A stretch of DNA of 64,000 nt from Winogradskyella sp. (GCF_013213835.1 NZ_JABSSU010000005.1:124001-188000); one strand, 5' to 3'. Shown: positions 35,428-45,137, numbered from the stretch's first letter. Translations and numbers: made by a program. The notes: a model not told the origin generated them from the letters alone.

Positions 35428-35917
35428 GAATTAAATTTTACTTGTGCACAAAGATGCATTTTTTCTTTGGAATACTAAAAACATGGTGACTTAGAATTAA
35501 AAGTGTATGTAACACATCTTAAAATCACTTAAACAGTTTTATCGAAAAATTTAAATTGCAGTAAAATAGAAAAATTGTATCAAAACATTAACTTAAAACC
35601 TTGTTCTCGATACAAAATTCTTATAGAATTTTACTCGAACTGACGATTATGGACTACAACACATTGAAATTTATAGTAAGTTAAATCTATTAAACGACTT
35701 TTGATAATGAGATTATCGCAGTTTCCATGAAAACCTCGCCGTAATAGTAGCTTGTTATTCAGAGTTATTTTATAAATTAAGGCACATCTCTTAAAGTAGA
35801 AGCGCAAATTTTTCATGACTTTTCCCTCTAAAGTAGATAAATAAAGACATTTACCACTACATGGTAAGAGACTCCTACCTCATTTTGTAAAACTCAGCAC
35901 AAGGCAAGGAAGTATGG
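35428..35917. other. Intergenic region inside the polysaccharide locus
   Basis: This 490-base gap separates wecG from the third gene block and must hold the promoter of the second wecB gene. The only related signal is a degenerate CATCTTTG on the minus strand near 35450. It also holds REP-like copy B. A 61-codon open frame across the repeat has no coding signature. No terminator for the upstream wecG transcript is clear. Confidence 0.65.
35601..35645 (-). repeat. REP-like palindromic element, copy B
   Basis: On the minus strand: CGTCAGTTCGAGT, stem AAAATTC/GAATTTT with loop TATAA, then GTATCGAGAACAA. The flanks match copy A at 29704-29747 while the stem bases differ but still pair. Confidence 0.75.
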
Positions 35918-36616
35918 TTAATAACGATTCAATATTAGGTTAGTGAAAAATCGAACTAAATGTATTTGACGTTTAATGCGAGAAGGTTGTTTTAACAAGC
36001 GGTATGCCCATTCTAAGTTGTGTTTCACCCACCATACCGGTGCACGCTTCACATTCCCCGTATACACATCAAAACTCCCACCTAAACCTTGATAAACCGC
36101 TTGGTGATGTTTCTGGATCTTTTCCATCAACAGTTCCTGTTTTGGGGAACCCATGGCCACAAATATGACATCTGGTTGATGCTCTTTTATATCTTGAATT
36201 AAAGCATCTTCTTCAGCTTCAGTTTTTACGTAACCATTTCTGTAGTTACAAATATTAATCCCTTTAAACTCTGTCTTTAAATGCTCTACAGTTTCTTCTA
36301 TAACTTCCTGCTTTCCTCCAATTAAATAAAAAGATTTTGTCTTGTAATAATTAGCGACAACATCTAACCACAATTCACAACCTGGAATTTTAACAACATC
36401 TTTAACGCCCTTCTTTTTAAGTGCCCAAACTGCTCCAATACCATCTGGATAACCTAAATTTCTATTTATTAGCGCTCGACTCTCTTCTGTGGCGTGTAAA
36501 ATCTTTTCAGCATTAACTGCCACCATAATCTTATGATTATCAAACGCATATTGCATAAGGTCTTTTCTAGAACTTGGCGCAAAAGTGATCACGCCGTTTA
36601 ATGATTTAGATTCCAT
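35918..36616 (-). CDS. wecG: WecG/TagA/CpsF-family glycosyltransferase (GT26)
   Basis: The 232-residue protein belongs to family GT26. Signatures are 'NAEKILHATEESRALINRNL', 'YPDGIGAVWALKKKG', 'VIFVAMGSPKQELLMEK' and 'GLGGSFDVYTGNVKRAPVWW'. Known members add ManNAc, ManNAcA or a related sugar to the lipid-linked first sugar. UDP-ManNAc from WecB is a fitting donor, which links this gene to the wecB copies. It is membrane-associated through its C-terminus ('RIKRQIHLVRFFTNLIL'). It follows the preceding gene by 3 bases. Confidence 0.9.
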   Translation of the reverse strand: MESKSLNGVITFAPSSRKDLMQYAFDNHKIMVAVNAEKILHATEESRALINRNLGYPDGIGAVWALKKKGVKDVVKIPGCELWLDVVANYYKTKSFYLIGGKQEVIEETVEHLKTEFKGINICNYRNGYVKTEAEEDALIQDIKEHQPDVIFVAMGSPKQELLMEKIQKHHQAVYQGLGGSFDVYTGNVKRAPVWWVKHNLEWAYRLLKQPSRIKRQIHLVRFFTNLILNRY

Positions 36617-36619
36617 CTG

Positions 36620-37825
36620 TTAAGCTTTAGTATGTAACAAATAATGAGCCATTGCATTAAACATAAAAGCATTACTCCATCTCATATATGATATTTTTGA
36701 ACTCATACCTTTTCTATACTGATAGTAAAAATAGCCTTTTTTGTCTTGCATATGTACTATCGTCCAATCTAAAACATTTGATAACAGTTCTTTGTTTTCT
36801 TGAAACAATTTCAACTTAGAAAAAGTAACAATGACTTGCGCAGGACAATGAATATCTATTGGATACGTTTTATCATGGTAATATTTAGGAACTCGATGGT
36901 CTTCAAAAAATGCATCAACATAAAATTGTAATCCTTCATCAATGTATTTTTGAAAACTAGCATCTCCTGTATTTTGTTGATAAGTTGCAATAGCATCTAA
37001 ATTAAATCCTGTATGAAAACTATCTTTCCAAGATTGTACTGGCAACAACCCATAAATCCAAGAGCCATCTTTTTCTTGCAAATCACAAGCTGCAAGCACA
37101 GCTTTTCTGGCCATATCTGCGTGTTCTTGAATTTTCTTGTATTTGTAGGCATAGCTTAAAATCTTAGCTCCCAATAACGACGCATTAATGACGGTATTAT
37201 TGCCATCTTTTACACTGTATGAAAAAATATGGCCTTCTCCATGTTGTGTTCTTGACAAATCCTTTAGAACAAAATCAGCTGCAGAAAGCGTTTCTTCAAG
37301 AACAGACTCATCTTTTGTGATTTTATAACTTTCAATTAAAGCTTCAACGCAAAAACAAGTAGCAACGACAGTAGGTGTATGTTTTTTAAACAAAAATAAT
37401 CGCCTTGCTTGCCAATCAAAATTATAACCCCAAGCTGAACCAGAGTAACCTTCACTTCTTAAACTCAATAAAAGTTTTGTGATTTCTTTTATCTTTTGAA
37501 GCAACTCTTCTTTCGTTCCATAATCATCACATCCTTTTTCAGCTAATTGATATAATCTACAATAGCCTAAAAGGAATAACGCAACACCTTTAGCATTGTA
37601 TTCTTTTGGGACTAAAAAAAGTTTTCTGAAATTAATTGGACTACGTTTAAAACCTTGAATCCAAGCCAATCTTGCTAAATCCCAATGTTTGAATGGTAAT
37701 GCTTGAAAGACTTTAGAATTTAATCCATCATAAGGATCCCATCCTTTGTATTCTTCAGACTCACAATAGTTTTTGAGTTTTAAGAAACTCTCAGAAACCT
37801 TAAACTTCAACTTGTTCTCCTCCAC
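36620..37825 (-). CDS. Alpha/alpha-barrel protein of the polysaccharide locus, function unknown
   Basis: The 401-residue soluble protein is made of repeated helical pairs with Trp/Gly-rich turns ('SGSAWGYNFDWQARRLFLF', 'WIYGLLPVQSWKDSFHTGFN', 'GYFYYQYRKGMSSKISYMRW'). This resembles the (alpha/alpha)6 toroids of glycoside hydrolases, polysaccharide lyases and epimerases. Conserved-looking acidic and aromatic residues line the turns, but no catalytic residue can be named. There is no signal peptide, so it acts in the cytoplasm. Its start overlaps the 3' end of the two-domain oxidoreductase gene by 26 bases, implying coupled translation and a shared pathway. No HemB (ALA dehydratase) motifs are present. 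Confidence 0.75.
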   Translation of the reverse strand: MEENKLKFKVSESFLKLKNYCESEEYKGWDPYDGLNSKVFQALPFKHWDLARLAWIQGFKRSPINFRKLFLVPKEYNAKGVALFLLGYCRLYQLAEKGCDDYGTKEELLQKIKEITKLLLSLRSEGYSGSAWGYNFDWQARRLFLFKKHTPTVVATCFCVEALIESYKITKDESVLEETLSAADFVLKDLSRTQHGEGHIFSYSVKDGNNTVINASLLGAKILSYAYKYKKIQEHADMARKAVLAACDLQEKDGSWIYGLLPVQSWKDSFHTGFNLDAIATYQQNTGDASFQKYIDEGLQFYVDAFFEDHRVPKYYHDKTYPIDIHCPAQVIVTFSKLKLFQENKELLSNVLDWTIVHMQDKKGYFYYQYRKGMSSKISYMRWSNAFMFNAMAHYLLHTKA

Positions 37826-39938
37826 GTCTAATTGATTCTAAAACTTTGAATGATGCTTTAGTTACTGCTACAATTTCTTCAAAAGGAATTGGTGCTTCTC
37901 CATTAGATAATAATCCATTCACAAAAGCATTAACCATTTCCTTTTGCCCTTTATTTTGATTTAAAAGCTTATCTTTTTTAGGCTTTCCTTTTCCATAAAT
38001 CTTTAGTTCTTTAAAATCATTCAGTGTTGCAGACATTCCTGCTGAAAACACTTCAACATATTCTTTTGTCATTGATTTGGAACCATTAGCATAGTAACCA
38101 ACAACTCCAGAAGATCCGTTTTCAAACTGAATCAAAATATTTAGAGTATCGTTTAACTGGTTAGCATCTGGTAAGGCTGCTGCTGAAATTTTGATTGGTA
38201 AACTTCCGTTAAGGTACGTTAGGTAATCTATAAAATGACAAACTTCACCTAGTATTCTTCCGCCGCCAATTTCTGGATCTTGAATCCAAGTTTCTTTAGG
38301 AATTGCACCAGCATTAATTCTATAAATCATCGTCATTGGATGATTACCAACTGCTTTTTTGAGCTTTGCTGTAATTGGCGAAAAGCGTCTATTAAACCCA
38401 ACCATTACGGCTTTATTTGATTTTGATTGCGCTTCTATAATTTGCTCTAATTCTGACTCTAATAAACATATTGGTTTTTCGACAAATACATTTTTATTAG
38501 CCTGTAAGCTCTTAAGTACGAAAGGCCCATGCGAATCGTGACGCGTGGCAACAAATACAGTATTTGTTTTATCGTCTAATACATCTTCTTCATTTGTAGC
38601 ACAAAACTGAAACTTGAATTTTTCAGCAACACGTTTAGAAGTGGTTCCTGTATTGGTTAACACACCTACGCGACCAATCTCTGAAGACTCAGGGATATTT
38701 GGCAATAAATTGCCTTGTGCATAACTACCTGCGCCAATAAATGAAATATTTACTTTACCAAGTTTATCATTATCTGATGTGCTAATCTTTTCTTTAGAGA
38801 TAGCTCGTTGAGTATTATATTTTAAGGCAATACCTGTAAAGGGTTCTGTTCTTGACACCACTAAATCGAAAGCTGCTTTGGCGTTATCAAATTCAAATTG
38901 GTGAGTGGTTAAATAACCAATATCGATCCGGTTAGTAGCAATTAAATTTTGAAAAGCTTCCATGTTGCGCTTCTCAGTCCAACGTACATAAGGCAATGGG
39001 TAATCGATGCCTTTTTCTTCATAATTTAAATCGTATCGTCCAGGGCCATACGAGCATGCCATTTTAAGTTCTAGCTCTTTACGATACCAAAATGGATCGC
39101 GATCGAAACCTGTTGGTACAGCACCAAGAACCACAACTTTACCTTTTTTGCGCGCTATAGCACCAGCAAAGTTTATAGGGTCTAAACTAGAGGTAGCTGC
39201 AGCAATAATAACAGCATCTGCACCATAACCATTTGTGGCGTTTAGAATTTGCTCTTCGGCACCTGCAGCATTTCGGGTTAATCCTAAATCTACAACATTG
39301 TTTTTTACAGCCTGGTTTACAGCTTCTTGAGAAACATCTACACCAATAACAGTAACACCAGAAGCTTTTAAAATAAGCGCTGCTAACTGACCTAGAAGTC
39401 CGAGACCAATAATGACACAGGATTCGCCTAAGCGTAAATCGGCTTGGCGAACTCCTTGCATTGAAATCGCTCCTAATGTGTTGTATGCTGCATCTCTAAG
39501 ATTTATATTGTTATCTAACTTTACACACAAATTAACAGGCACAGAAACAATCTCTGCATGATTGGCATAACCAGCTCCAGCACAAGCAACCTTATCACCA
39601 ACTTCAAATTCTGTCACTCCTTCTCCAACTTCAATAACTTCTCCAGCACAGCTATAACCTAAAGGTGAATAGGCATCTAGTTTTTTCATAACTGCTCTGT
39701 AGGTTTGCACAGGCCCTTGCTTTCTTAATGTATCTACGACTTGCTTTACCTGTTGTGGACGTTCTTTTGCTTTGCCTATTAAGCTTTTTCTGGCGGCTAC
39801 TACAGTAGAACCTTCTGTACCTGCACTAATTATAGAGTAATGATTTTTAACGATAACCATTCCTTTTCCAAGTTGTGGGTATGGCACCTCTTGAATTACC
39901 ATATCACCTGAGCCTAATTTTTGTGTAAGTTGTTGCAT
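37800..39938 (-). CDS. Two-domain oxidoreductase: zinc-type alcohol dehydrogenase fused to Gfo/Idh/MocA
   Basis: The 712-residue protein joins two NAD(P)-dependent modules. Residues 1-350 are a medium-chain dehydrogenase ('YSPLGYSCAGEVIEVGEGVTEF', Rossmann 'CVIIGLGLLGQLAALIL'). Residues of about 385-712 are a Gfo/Idh/MocA module ('ISFIGAGSYAQGNLLPNI', 'KNVFVEKPICLLESE', 'GGGRILGEVCHFIDYL'). Such fusions occur in polysaccharide loci and probably oxidise and then reduce, or isomerise, a sugar bound to a nucleotide or lipid; the substrate is unknown. The 26-base overlap with the downstream alpha/alpha-barrel gene suggests both proteins act together. Confidence 0.9.
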   Translation of the reverse strand: MQQLTQKLGSGDMVIQEVPYPQLGKGMVIVKNHYSIISAGTEGSTVVAARKSLIGKAKERPQQVKQVVDTLRKQGPVQTYRAVMKKLDAYSPLGYSCAGEVIEVGEGVTEFEVGDKVACAGAGYANHAEIVSVPVNLCVKLDNNINLRDAAYNTLGAISMQGVRQADLRLGESCVIIGLGLLGQLAALILKASGVTVIGVDVSQEAVNQAVKNNVVDLGLTRNAAGAEEQILNATNGYGADAVIIAAATSSLDPINFAGAIARKKGKVVVLGAVPTGFDRDPFWYRKELELKMACSYGPGRYDLNYEEKGIDYPLPYVRWTEKRNMEAFQNLIATNRIDIGYLTTHQFEFDNAKAAFDLVVSRTEPFTGIALKYNTQRAISKEKISTSDNDKLGKVNISFIGAGSYAQGNLLPNIPESSEIGRVGVLTNTGTTSKRVAEKFKFQFCATNEEDVLDDKTNTVFVATRHDSHGPFVLKSLQANKNVFVEKPICLLESELEQIIEAQSKSNKAVMVGFNRRFSPITAKLKKAVGNHPMTMIYRINAGAIPKETWIQDPEIGGGRILGEVCHFIDYLTYLNGSLPIKISAAALPDANQLNDTLNILIQFENGSSGVVGYYANGSKSMTKEYVEVFSAGMSATLNDFKELKIYGKGKPKKDKLLNQNKGQKEMVNAFVNGLLSNGEAPIPFEEIVAVTKASFKVLESIRRGGEQVEV

Positions 39939-41081
39939 CTATTTAATTTTTTGGGCATATCTCTCTAGTAAGTTTTTTCTTAAAAACTTATCTCTTATTA
40001 ATTTTATATTCTCAATTTTATCTGCAATTTCATTATCTGAAATTGAGTTAAAAAAATCTCTCAATTTTATTTTGTCGTTTTGTACAACCCAACCTATATC
40101 ATAGGTTTTTACAAAATTAGAAACATCGCTATCTCCAATAGACAATATAGGTGTAAAAGAACCAATAGCATCAAACACTTTATTGGGAAGCGCACCAACT
40201 TTCATTATTATTACAGATATCTTAGCATTTTTATATAAACACGGTACTTCTTTTGGGTTGATCATACCCAAAAGAGAAATATTAGGATTTTCTTTAGATT
40301 GATTAAGAACATCCTTATATCGTTCACCAGAACCGTTATCACCAAAAACAGTAAATTTAATGTTGCTCCCTGAAATTGCATCTATTACCTTAGAAATATC
40401 AAATTGATGTGTTAATGTACCTCCATAAATAATATTTAAACCCTTGTTATTTAATTTATCATCTATTTTAAAGTCATAGAATCTAGAATCTATACCTAAA
40501 GGAATAAAATTAGATTGAACATTTTTGTTATATCTAAATAACCATTTTTTAAAAGAAGGAGCTACATGAAAATAGGTGTCGTATTTAGCAACCGATTTTT
40601 TTTGAAAAAATTCACAATAATAATCAAAAGCCTTTTTTATAATTCCCCCAGAAGTTAAACTATCTGGCCAAATATCTCTAATATCTAATACTAAACCAAC
40701 ACTATATTTTTTCTTTAATTTAGACATATAATAGATTAGTTCTGATGGTCTAGAAGGCAATATTATTGTATCATTTTTCCCGAGTGAATATGAACTTAAT
40801 AAGTTATATACTTTTCTTGAGAATTTATAATTCCACAAAACTCTTTTAAATGATAAGTTAGCATCATACTTACCATTATTTAAAAAGATTAAATTGTACG
40901 GTAAGCTTTGTTTCACTCTATCTATATCTTGATTTGATATAAACGTTTTATTAGCATGATCAAAATTAGTAGTTATATATGTTACCTCCTTATTTTGTTC
41001 ACAGAGTAACAATGCTAAATCTGGATGTCTCTTACCTCTATTGGTTAAAGTAGACTCTGTTGGTGAAACTATATAAATCAT
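39939..41081 (-). CDS. Glycosyltransferase, GT4/WbuB-like
   Basis: The 380-residue GT-B protein shows 'NRGKRHPDLALLLCEQNKEVTYIT' at the N-terminus and 'VGLVLDIRDIWPDSLTSGG' in the acceptor domain, a pattern of WbuB-like transferases. The C-terminal donor domain is 'LNIIYGGTLTHQFDISKVIDAI' and 'LPNKVFDAIGSFTPILSIG', the latter replacing the usual EX7E motif only loosely. It probably adds an N-acetylated amino sugar to the growing repeat unit on the cytoplasmic face. It overlaps the upstream glycosyltransferase gene by 4 bases (translational coupling). Confidence 0.82.
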   Translation of the reverse strand: MIYIVSPTESTLTNRGKRHPDLALLLCEQNKEVTYITTNFDHANKTFISNQDIDRVKQSLPYNLIFLNNGKYDANLSFKRVLWNYKFSRKVYNLLSSYSLGKNDTIILPSRPSELIYYMSKLKKKYSVGLVLDIRDIWPDSLTSGGIIKKAFDYYCEFFQKKSVAKYDTYFHVAPSFKKWLFRYNKNVQSNFIPLGIDSRFYDFKIDDKLNNKGLNIIYGGTLTHQFDISKVIDAISGSNIKFTVFGDNGSGERYKDVLNQSKENPNISLLGMINPKEVPCLYKNAKISVIIMKVGALPNKVFDAIGSFTPILSIGDSDVSNFVKTYDIGWVVQNDKIKLRDFFNSISDNEIADKIENIKLIRDKFLRKNLLERYAQKIK

Positions 41082-42190
41082 AAGTCTCTCGTTGTTATTT
41101 CAGCAATTTTTTTATTGATTGCTAATATGTCAAACTTTTGTTTTGCTTTTTCTCTATTTGAACTACAATTTTGCAAATAAGTGTTTTTATTTTCACAAAA
41201 CTTAGTAATAGCACTTTCTAATTCTCTATTGTTTTTAGGTTTAATAATTATAGAATTAAACCCATCTTTTACAATTTCTGGAATTGCACCAACATTAGTT
41301 GCAATTACAAAACAACCTGCTGCAGTTGCCTCAATCACAGAATTAGGACACCCTTCTTTATACGAAGGCAAAACAAATAAATGAGAATCAGCTAAAGCTT
41401 GGTATTTTTTTGTACCGTCAACAAAACCATGAAAATTGATAATTTGTTTAACGTTTGGATTTTCATTCAAGAACACACTCACTTCTCTTTCCATATTTTG
41501 ATCAACAAAATGCCCAAAAACATTAAGTACAAGGTTGTGAATCCCTTTATTAATCAATTCTTTCATAACATTAAGTAATACAAAAAAACCTTTCTCCTTG
41601 CTAACCCTAGATATATAAACCATTTTAATTTTACTTTCTGTTTTTGTGTTTCTAGGTAAAATTTCTCTGTCATCGTAAGTAGTATACATAACTTCTATAG
41701 GCTTTTCTGGGAAATATTTTTGAAGCTCATCCTTAAAAGAATTTGCTAAGACAATAAAATTTCCTGAATGCTTAAAAATTTTCAAAAAATACATTCTGTA
41801 TATCCACTTGGAACTCAAGAAATTTTCTCGCCAACCTCTAATAAAGGTAATCACCTTAATATTAAGCTTTTTTGCGATTAGTAAATATATGCCATCTCTT
41901 ATTATAGGAATTGGAATTAAAGATGGATTAACAATAACTTTATCTGGCTTTTCTTTTTTTAAAAACCCATAAAATCTAACTATTTGTTTAAAACTATCTA
42001 GTATGTAACCAAAGTATCTTTTTTTTCTTACGTTATAAACTTTATGAGGTGAACCAACTTCATGAAATTTAAGATTTATCTGAGGATAATTCCAATTTGA
42101 AGAAAGCACTCTATAAAAATTTGCCACACCACCTCTAGACTCTAAGTCTTTACAACAAATTACAATTTTGATTTTATTATTATGATTCAT
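41078..42190 (-). CDS. Glycosyltransferase family 4
   Basis: The 370-residue protein has the retaining GT4 donor domain: 'MVYISRVSKEKGFFVLLNVMKELI' followed by 'HLFVLPSYKEGCPNSVIEATAAG', the EX7E-type motif, and 'VGAIPEIVKDGFNSIIIKP'. The N-terminal half begins 'IKIVICCKDLESRGGVANFYRVL'. It adds one sugar of the repeat unit; donor unknown. It overlaps the acyltransferase gene upstream by 11 bases and the next glycosyltransferase by 4 bases. Confidence 0.9.
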   Translation of the reverse strand: MNHNNKIKIVICCKDLESRGGVANFYRVLSSNWNYPQINLKFHEVGSPHKVYNVRKKRYFGYILDSFKQIVRFYGFLKKEKPDKVIVNPSLIPIPIIRDGIYLLIAKKLNIKVITFIRGWRENFLSSKWIYRMYFLKIFKHSGNFIVLANSFKDELQKYFPEKPIEVMYTTYDDREILPRNTKTESKIKMVYISRVSKEKGFFVLLNVMKELINKGIHNLVLNVFGHFVDQNMEREVSVFLNENPNVKQIINFHGFVDGTKKYQALADSHLFVLPSYKEGCPNSVIEATAAGCFVIATNVGAIPEIVKDGFNSIIIKPKNNRELESAITKFCENKNTYLQNCSSNREKAKQKFDILAINKKIAEITTRDL

Positions 42191-42752
42191 AAAGTTTTAA
42201 AGTAGTTTTTTCTTCATTAGGATATAGATTTTTCTCATGCTCTTTTACAGTTTCAAAATCGAACCTTCTCTTTAATAACTTTGCTGGCACTCCACCTATA
42301 ACAGAATAAGGAGGAAAAGATTTTGTAACCACAGCACCTGCTGCAACTATTGATCCTTTTTTTATAGTAACTCCTTTCAGAATGGTACTATTAGCTCCAA
42401 CCCACACATCACTCTCAATTGTAACATCTTCGTCATCACTATCTCTTTTATCTTTCACAAAAAACATCCACTCACCTACCACCTCAGTATTATGATTACC
42501 CCCTCTAATGAGAACATTAGGACCAAACATTACATTATCATTAATTCTAATTACAGAATGTCTTGCGCTAAACTTAGCTCCTTTGCCTATATAGATATTA
42601 CTACCTAGCTCAATAGAATTAAATGAAAATGTATCAAATACACTAAACTTAACATTACTCCCACATGTTTTAAACAAATGTTTCATAGAATATCGTAAAA
42701 GTCTATTAAACACATTTTTTAGAAAAATGTATAACCTAGCTGGATACTTCAT
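42180..42752 (-). CDS. Left-handed beta-helix O-acyltransferase
   Basis: The 190-residue protein consists of hexapeptide repeats ('IGKGAKFSARHSVIRINDNV', 'VTIESDVWVGANSTILKGV', 'TIKKGSIVAAGAVVTKS', 'FPPYSVIGGVPAKLL'), the LbH fold of acetyltransferases such as WcaF and NodL. 'RGGNHNTEVVGEW' carries the catalytic-type His. It likely O-acetylates a sugar of the polysaccharide with acetyl-CoA. It overlaps the wzy gene by 17 bases. The sister enzyme at 45138 has the same length but a different sequence. Confidence 0.9.
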   Translation of the reverse strand: MKYPARLYIFLKNVFNRLLRYSMKHLFKTCGSNVKFSVFDTFSFNSIELGSNIYIGKGAKFSARHSVIRINDNVMFGPNVLIRGGNHNTEVVGEWMFFVKDKRDSDDEDVTIESDVWVGANSTILKGVTIKKGSIVAAGAVVTKSFPPYSVIGGVPAKLLKRRFDFETVKEHEKNLYPNEEKTTLKLYES

Positions 42753-43956
42753 ATTTATATTTTTGATTTAAAACTATCACTCCAGAAAACAACACATTAC
42801 TATAAAAACCAAATCCATGAGATGGTATTAATGATATTAAGAATAATATTAAAAGTGTTATTGGAAGCCTTTTAATTAAGTTTTCTTTATTGTGAAATTT
42901 ATTGATTGTTAGTTTTATTATACTTTTTAAATAGAATACATACAAAAAAAGAGTAAAAACACCTCCCACTAACAACAACTCTAATATTCTATTATGAGAA
43001 AATGTTCTAGTCCTAGTCTTTAGTCTCATTTTCTCTAAAGCTCCATAGGTTCCTATCCCCATCAGTTTTTCCATTAGAGTCATTTCATTAAATATGTCTA
43101 TAGAATGCATATACAAATCACCTCTACCAGATGAAATTCTGTTATAATCACCAACTACGTACGCTTTATTTTCTTTTTTACCAATTAACCTATTATATAA
43201 TTCGACATTGTTAGAAAAGATTGATGCTATTATAGGAACTACTACTAAAAACAAAAGAAAAGCAACAAATTTCGTTTTAATTGAAGATTTATATAAAAAC
43301 AAAATTAAAAATCCTAATATATAAATAACCCAACCTGTTCTTGCAAAACTGTATATTACAGATAAAAATCCCACAATTGTAAGAACTACCCAAAACACTT
43401 TTTTAATAATTCCGCCATTCCAAAATCTTTTAAAATATGCAAAAACAATTATCGAAGAAATAGCAAAAATCTTAGAGGCACCTGATGCGTTATTAAAAAC
43501 CCCAAAAACTTTTACTCCAAAACCTTTAGAATCATACCCTACATCTACAACCCCTTTAGGTTCTAACCAACCTATTAAAAAAGGAATATTAGATAAAATA
43601 ACAAAAATTGAAATATTCAGGATAAAACTCTCTACCTCTACGTATTTCTTATAAAGAACACATATATAAAAATACGCAACAAACAAAGGGATAGAGATCA
43701 GGTCTAAAAAAAAAGTAATATCCCCTGAAATACCTAATACTAAATTTGCATTATAAAAAATTGATAATGAAGTAATAAAGCCTATAACAAGAAATTTAGA
43801 GACTTTTCTTGGTAGCTTATGTTTAAAAACTATATACAACAAGTAAAAAAACAGTAACACTTTCCATAAGTGACTTAACTTAATTGGTCCTATATGTATA
43901 TAATCATAATACAAAAGGAAAAACAGCAATAAGTATCCTATAACTTTTCTTATCAA
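42736..43956 (-). CDS. wzy: O-antigen/EPS polymerase (Wzy-like)
   Basis: The 406-residue protein has about ten to eleven membrane segments and one large periplasmic loop (about residues 225-300: 'NNVELYNRLIGKKENKAYV', 'DYNRISSGRGDLYMHSIDIF'). The layout and the 'R-x-S-S-G-R-x-D' segment are typical of the O-antigen ligase/Wzy superfamily. Sequence alone does not separate polymerase from ligase; its place among wzx and glycosyltransferases favours polymerase. It overlaps genes on both sides (4 and 17 bases). Confidence 0.85.
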   Translation of the reverse strand: MIRKVIGYLLLFFLLYYDYIHIGPIKLSHLWKVLLFFYLLYIVFKHKLPRKVSKFLVIGFITSLSIFYNANLVLGISGDITFFLDLISIPLFVAYFYICVLYKKYVEVESFILNISIFVILSNIPFLIGWLEPKGVVDVGYDSKGFGVKVFGVFNNASGASKIFAISSIIVFAYFKRFWNGGIIKKVFWVVLTIVGFLSVIYSFARTGWVIYILGFLILFLYKSSIKTKFVAFLLFLVVVPIIASIFSNNVELYNRLIGKKENKAYVVGDYNRISSGRGDLYMHSIDIFNEMTLMEKLMGIGTYGALEKMRLKTRTRTFSHNRILELLLVGGVFTLFLYVFYLKSIIKLTINKFHNKENLIKRLPITLLILFLISLIPSHGFGFYSNVLFSGVIVLNQKYKYEVSS

Positions 43957-45134
43957 CTAACCTTACTTATTATGTTATTATATATTCTGCCAACGTTTTG
44001 AGAAGTGAAATAATTTTCTAGATCCTTAGAATTCTTACAACGCCCAGAAACAACATCATTAATCGCACTAGCAATTTCTTCAGAATTAAAATCACAAGCT
44101 ATCCCACCACCAAATTTATTCAAGTAATTTCTCATTTCACTTTTTTGAGGGGTTAAGCAAATTATTGGTTTTGATAATGTAGCATAATCTGCAAATTTAC
44201 TAGGCAAAAATGGGCTCGTAGACATTTTTGCTTCTATAGCTAATAACCCACTACATGCCTCTACTTCTCGATAAATCTCATCTTGAGGCACTTCTCCTTT
44301 TAAAGTAATAAAGTCTTGAATCTGATAATCTTGGGTTTTTTGAATCAATAAGTTACTAACACGACCTATAAACTTTACACCTTTAAATTCTTTATTATCA
44401 ATTATGACTTTTTTGACAGCTTGAAAAAATTCGTCGACAACCCTTTCCTTCGTTAAATTTCCCGTATGAACAATCCATCCATTTTTATTTTCACTATGGT
44501 TTAATCTATTTACATCTAATCCTATATGTGGTATTATAGAGTATTTATCTTGTACTTTTACACTACAAAATTCACACATAAGATTATAAGCATATAAACT
44601 AGAGACTAAAATATGATCTGCTCGTTCCAAAACATTTCTTAATTTATTTTTTTGAATTTTAGAAATAAATGGAATGTGATTTGCTCCTTTATAAGGTTCT
44701 GGAGCAATTGAAATAGGAAAAGGGTCACTAAATGCTGCAATCCACTTTGAACCATAATCTTTTTTTATTTTGTCGCCTACAAAGTGTGTGTCAAAAGGAG
44801 TAGACTGTGTTAATATGACATCTGTTTTAACTGGTTTATAAAGCTCTACTAATTTATTTGTAGTATCAACAACCCAGCTATTTGCAGAATAAAGTTGATT
44901 AAGCTCCTTAATTCCTCTATTCATTTTACTAAAAACCTTTTGATTCACAAATGTCTCCGTATATGGTATGTAAACGACATTACCTACTATCTCAGTTTTT
45001 TTCCCGTCTCTTCCTCCAACAAAAGAAACTACATCTAATCCTACATTTTTTAAAGCATCTGTAAGTTTTACCGCTTGAAAAGCTTGTGCAGAATTAAGAG
45101 GTTTATAGTATTTAGCAACTTGAAACAATTTCAT
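43953..45134 (-). CDS. Glycosyltransferase, GT-B fold (family 4-like)
   Basis: The 393-residue protein begins 'MKLFQVAKYYKPLNSAQAFQ' (acceptor domain) and carries donor-domain segments 'NGWIVHTGNLTKERVVDEFF', 'ITLKGEVPQDEIYREVEACSG' and 'TSPFLPSKFADYATLSKPIIC'. The second half matches the general GT4 C-terminal fold; the EX7E motif is degenerate. Sugar and linkage are unknown. It starts 3 bases after the acyltransferase gene and overlaps wzy by 4 bases. Confidence 0.85.
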   Translation of the reverse strand: MKLFQVAKYYKPLNSAQAFQAVKLTDALKNVGLDVVSFVGGRDGKKTEIVGNVVYIPYTETFVNQKVFSKMNRGIKELNQLYSANSWVVDTTNKLVELYKPVKTDVILTQSTPFDTHFVGDKIKKDYGSKWIAAFSDPFPISIAPEPYKGANHIPFISKIQKNKLRNVLERADHILVSSLYAYNLMCEFCSVKVQDKYSIIPHIGLDVNRLNHSENKNGWIVHTGNLTKERVVDEFFQAVKKVIIDNKEFKGVKFIGRVSNLLIQKTQDYQIQDFITLKGEVPQDEIYREVEACSGLLAIEAKMSTSPFLPSKFADYATLSKPIICLTPQKSEMRNYLNKFGGGIACDFNSEEIASAINDVVSGRCKNSKDLENYFTSQNVGRIYNNIISKVS

Positions 45135-45137
45135 TCT

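Noticed and set aside
35631..35816. 61-codon open frame on the minus strand
   Set aside because: It runs through the REP-like element, has no recognisable domain and no upstream signal; it is more likely non-coding.
36620..37825. Reading the alpha/alpha-barrel protein as delta-aminolevulinic acid dehydratase
   Set aside because: None of the HemB active-site lysine or metal-binding segments is present, and the context is polysaccharide synthesis.
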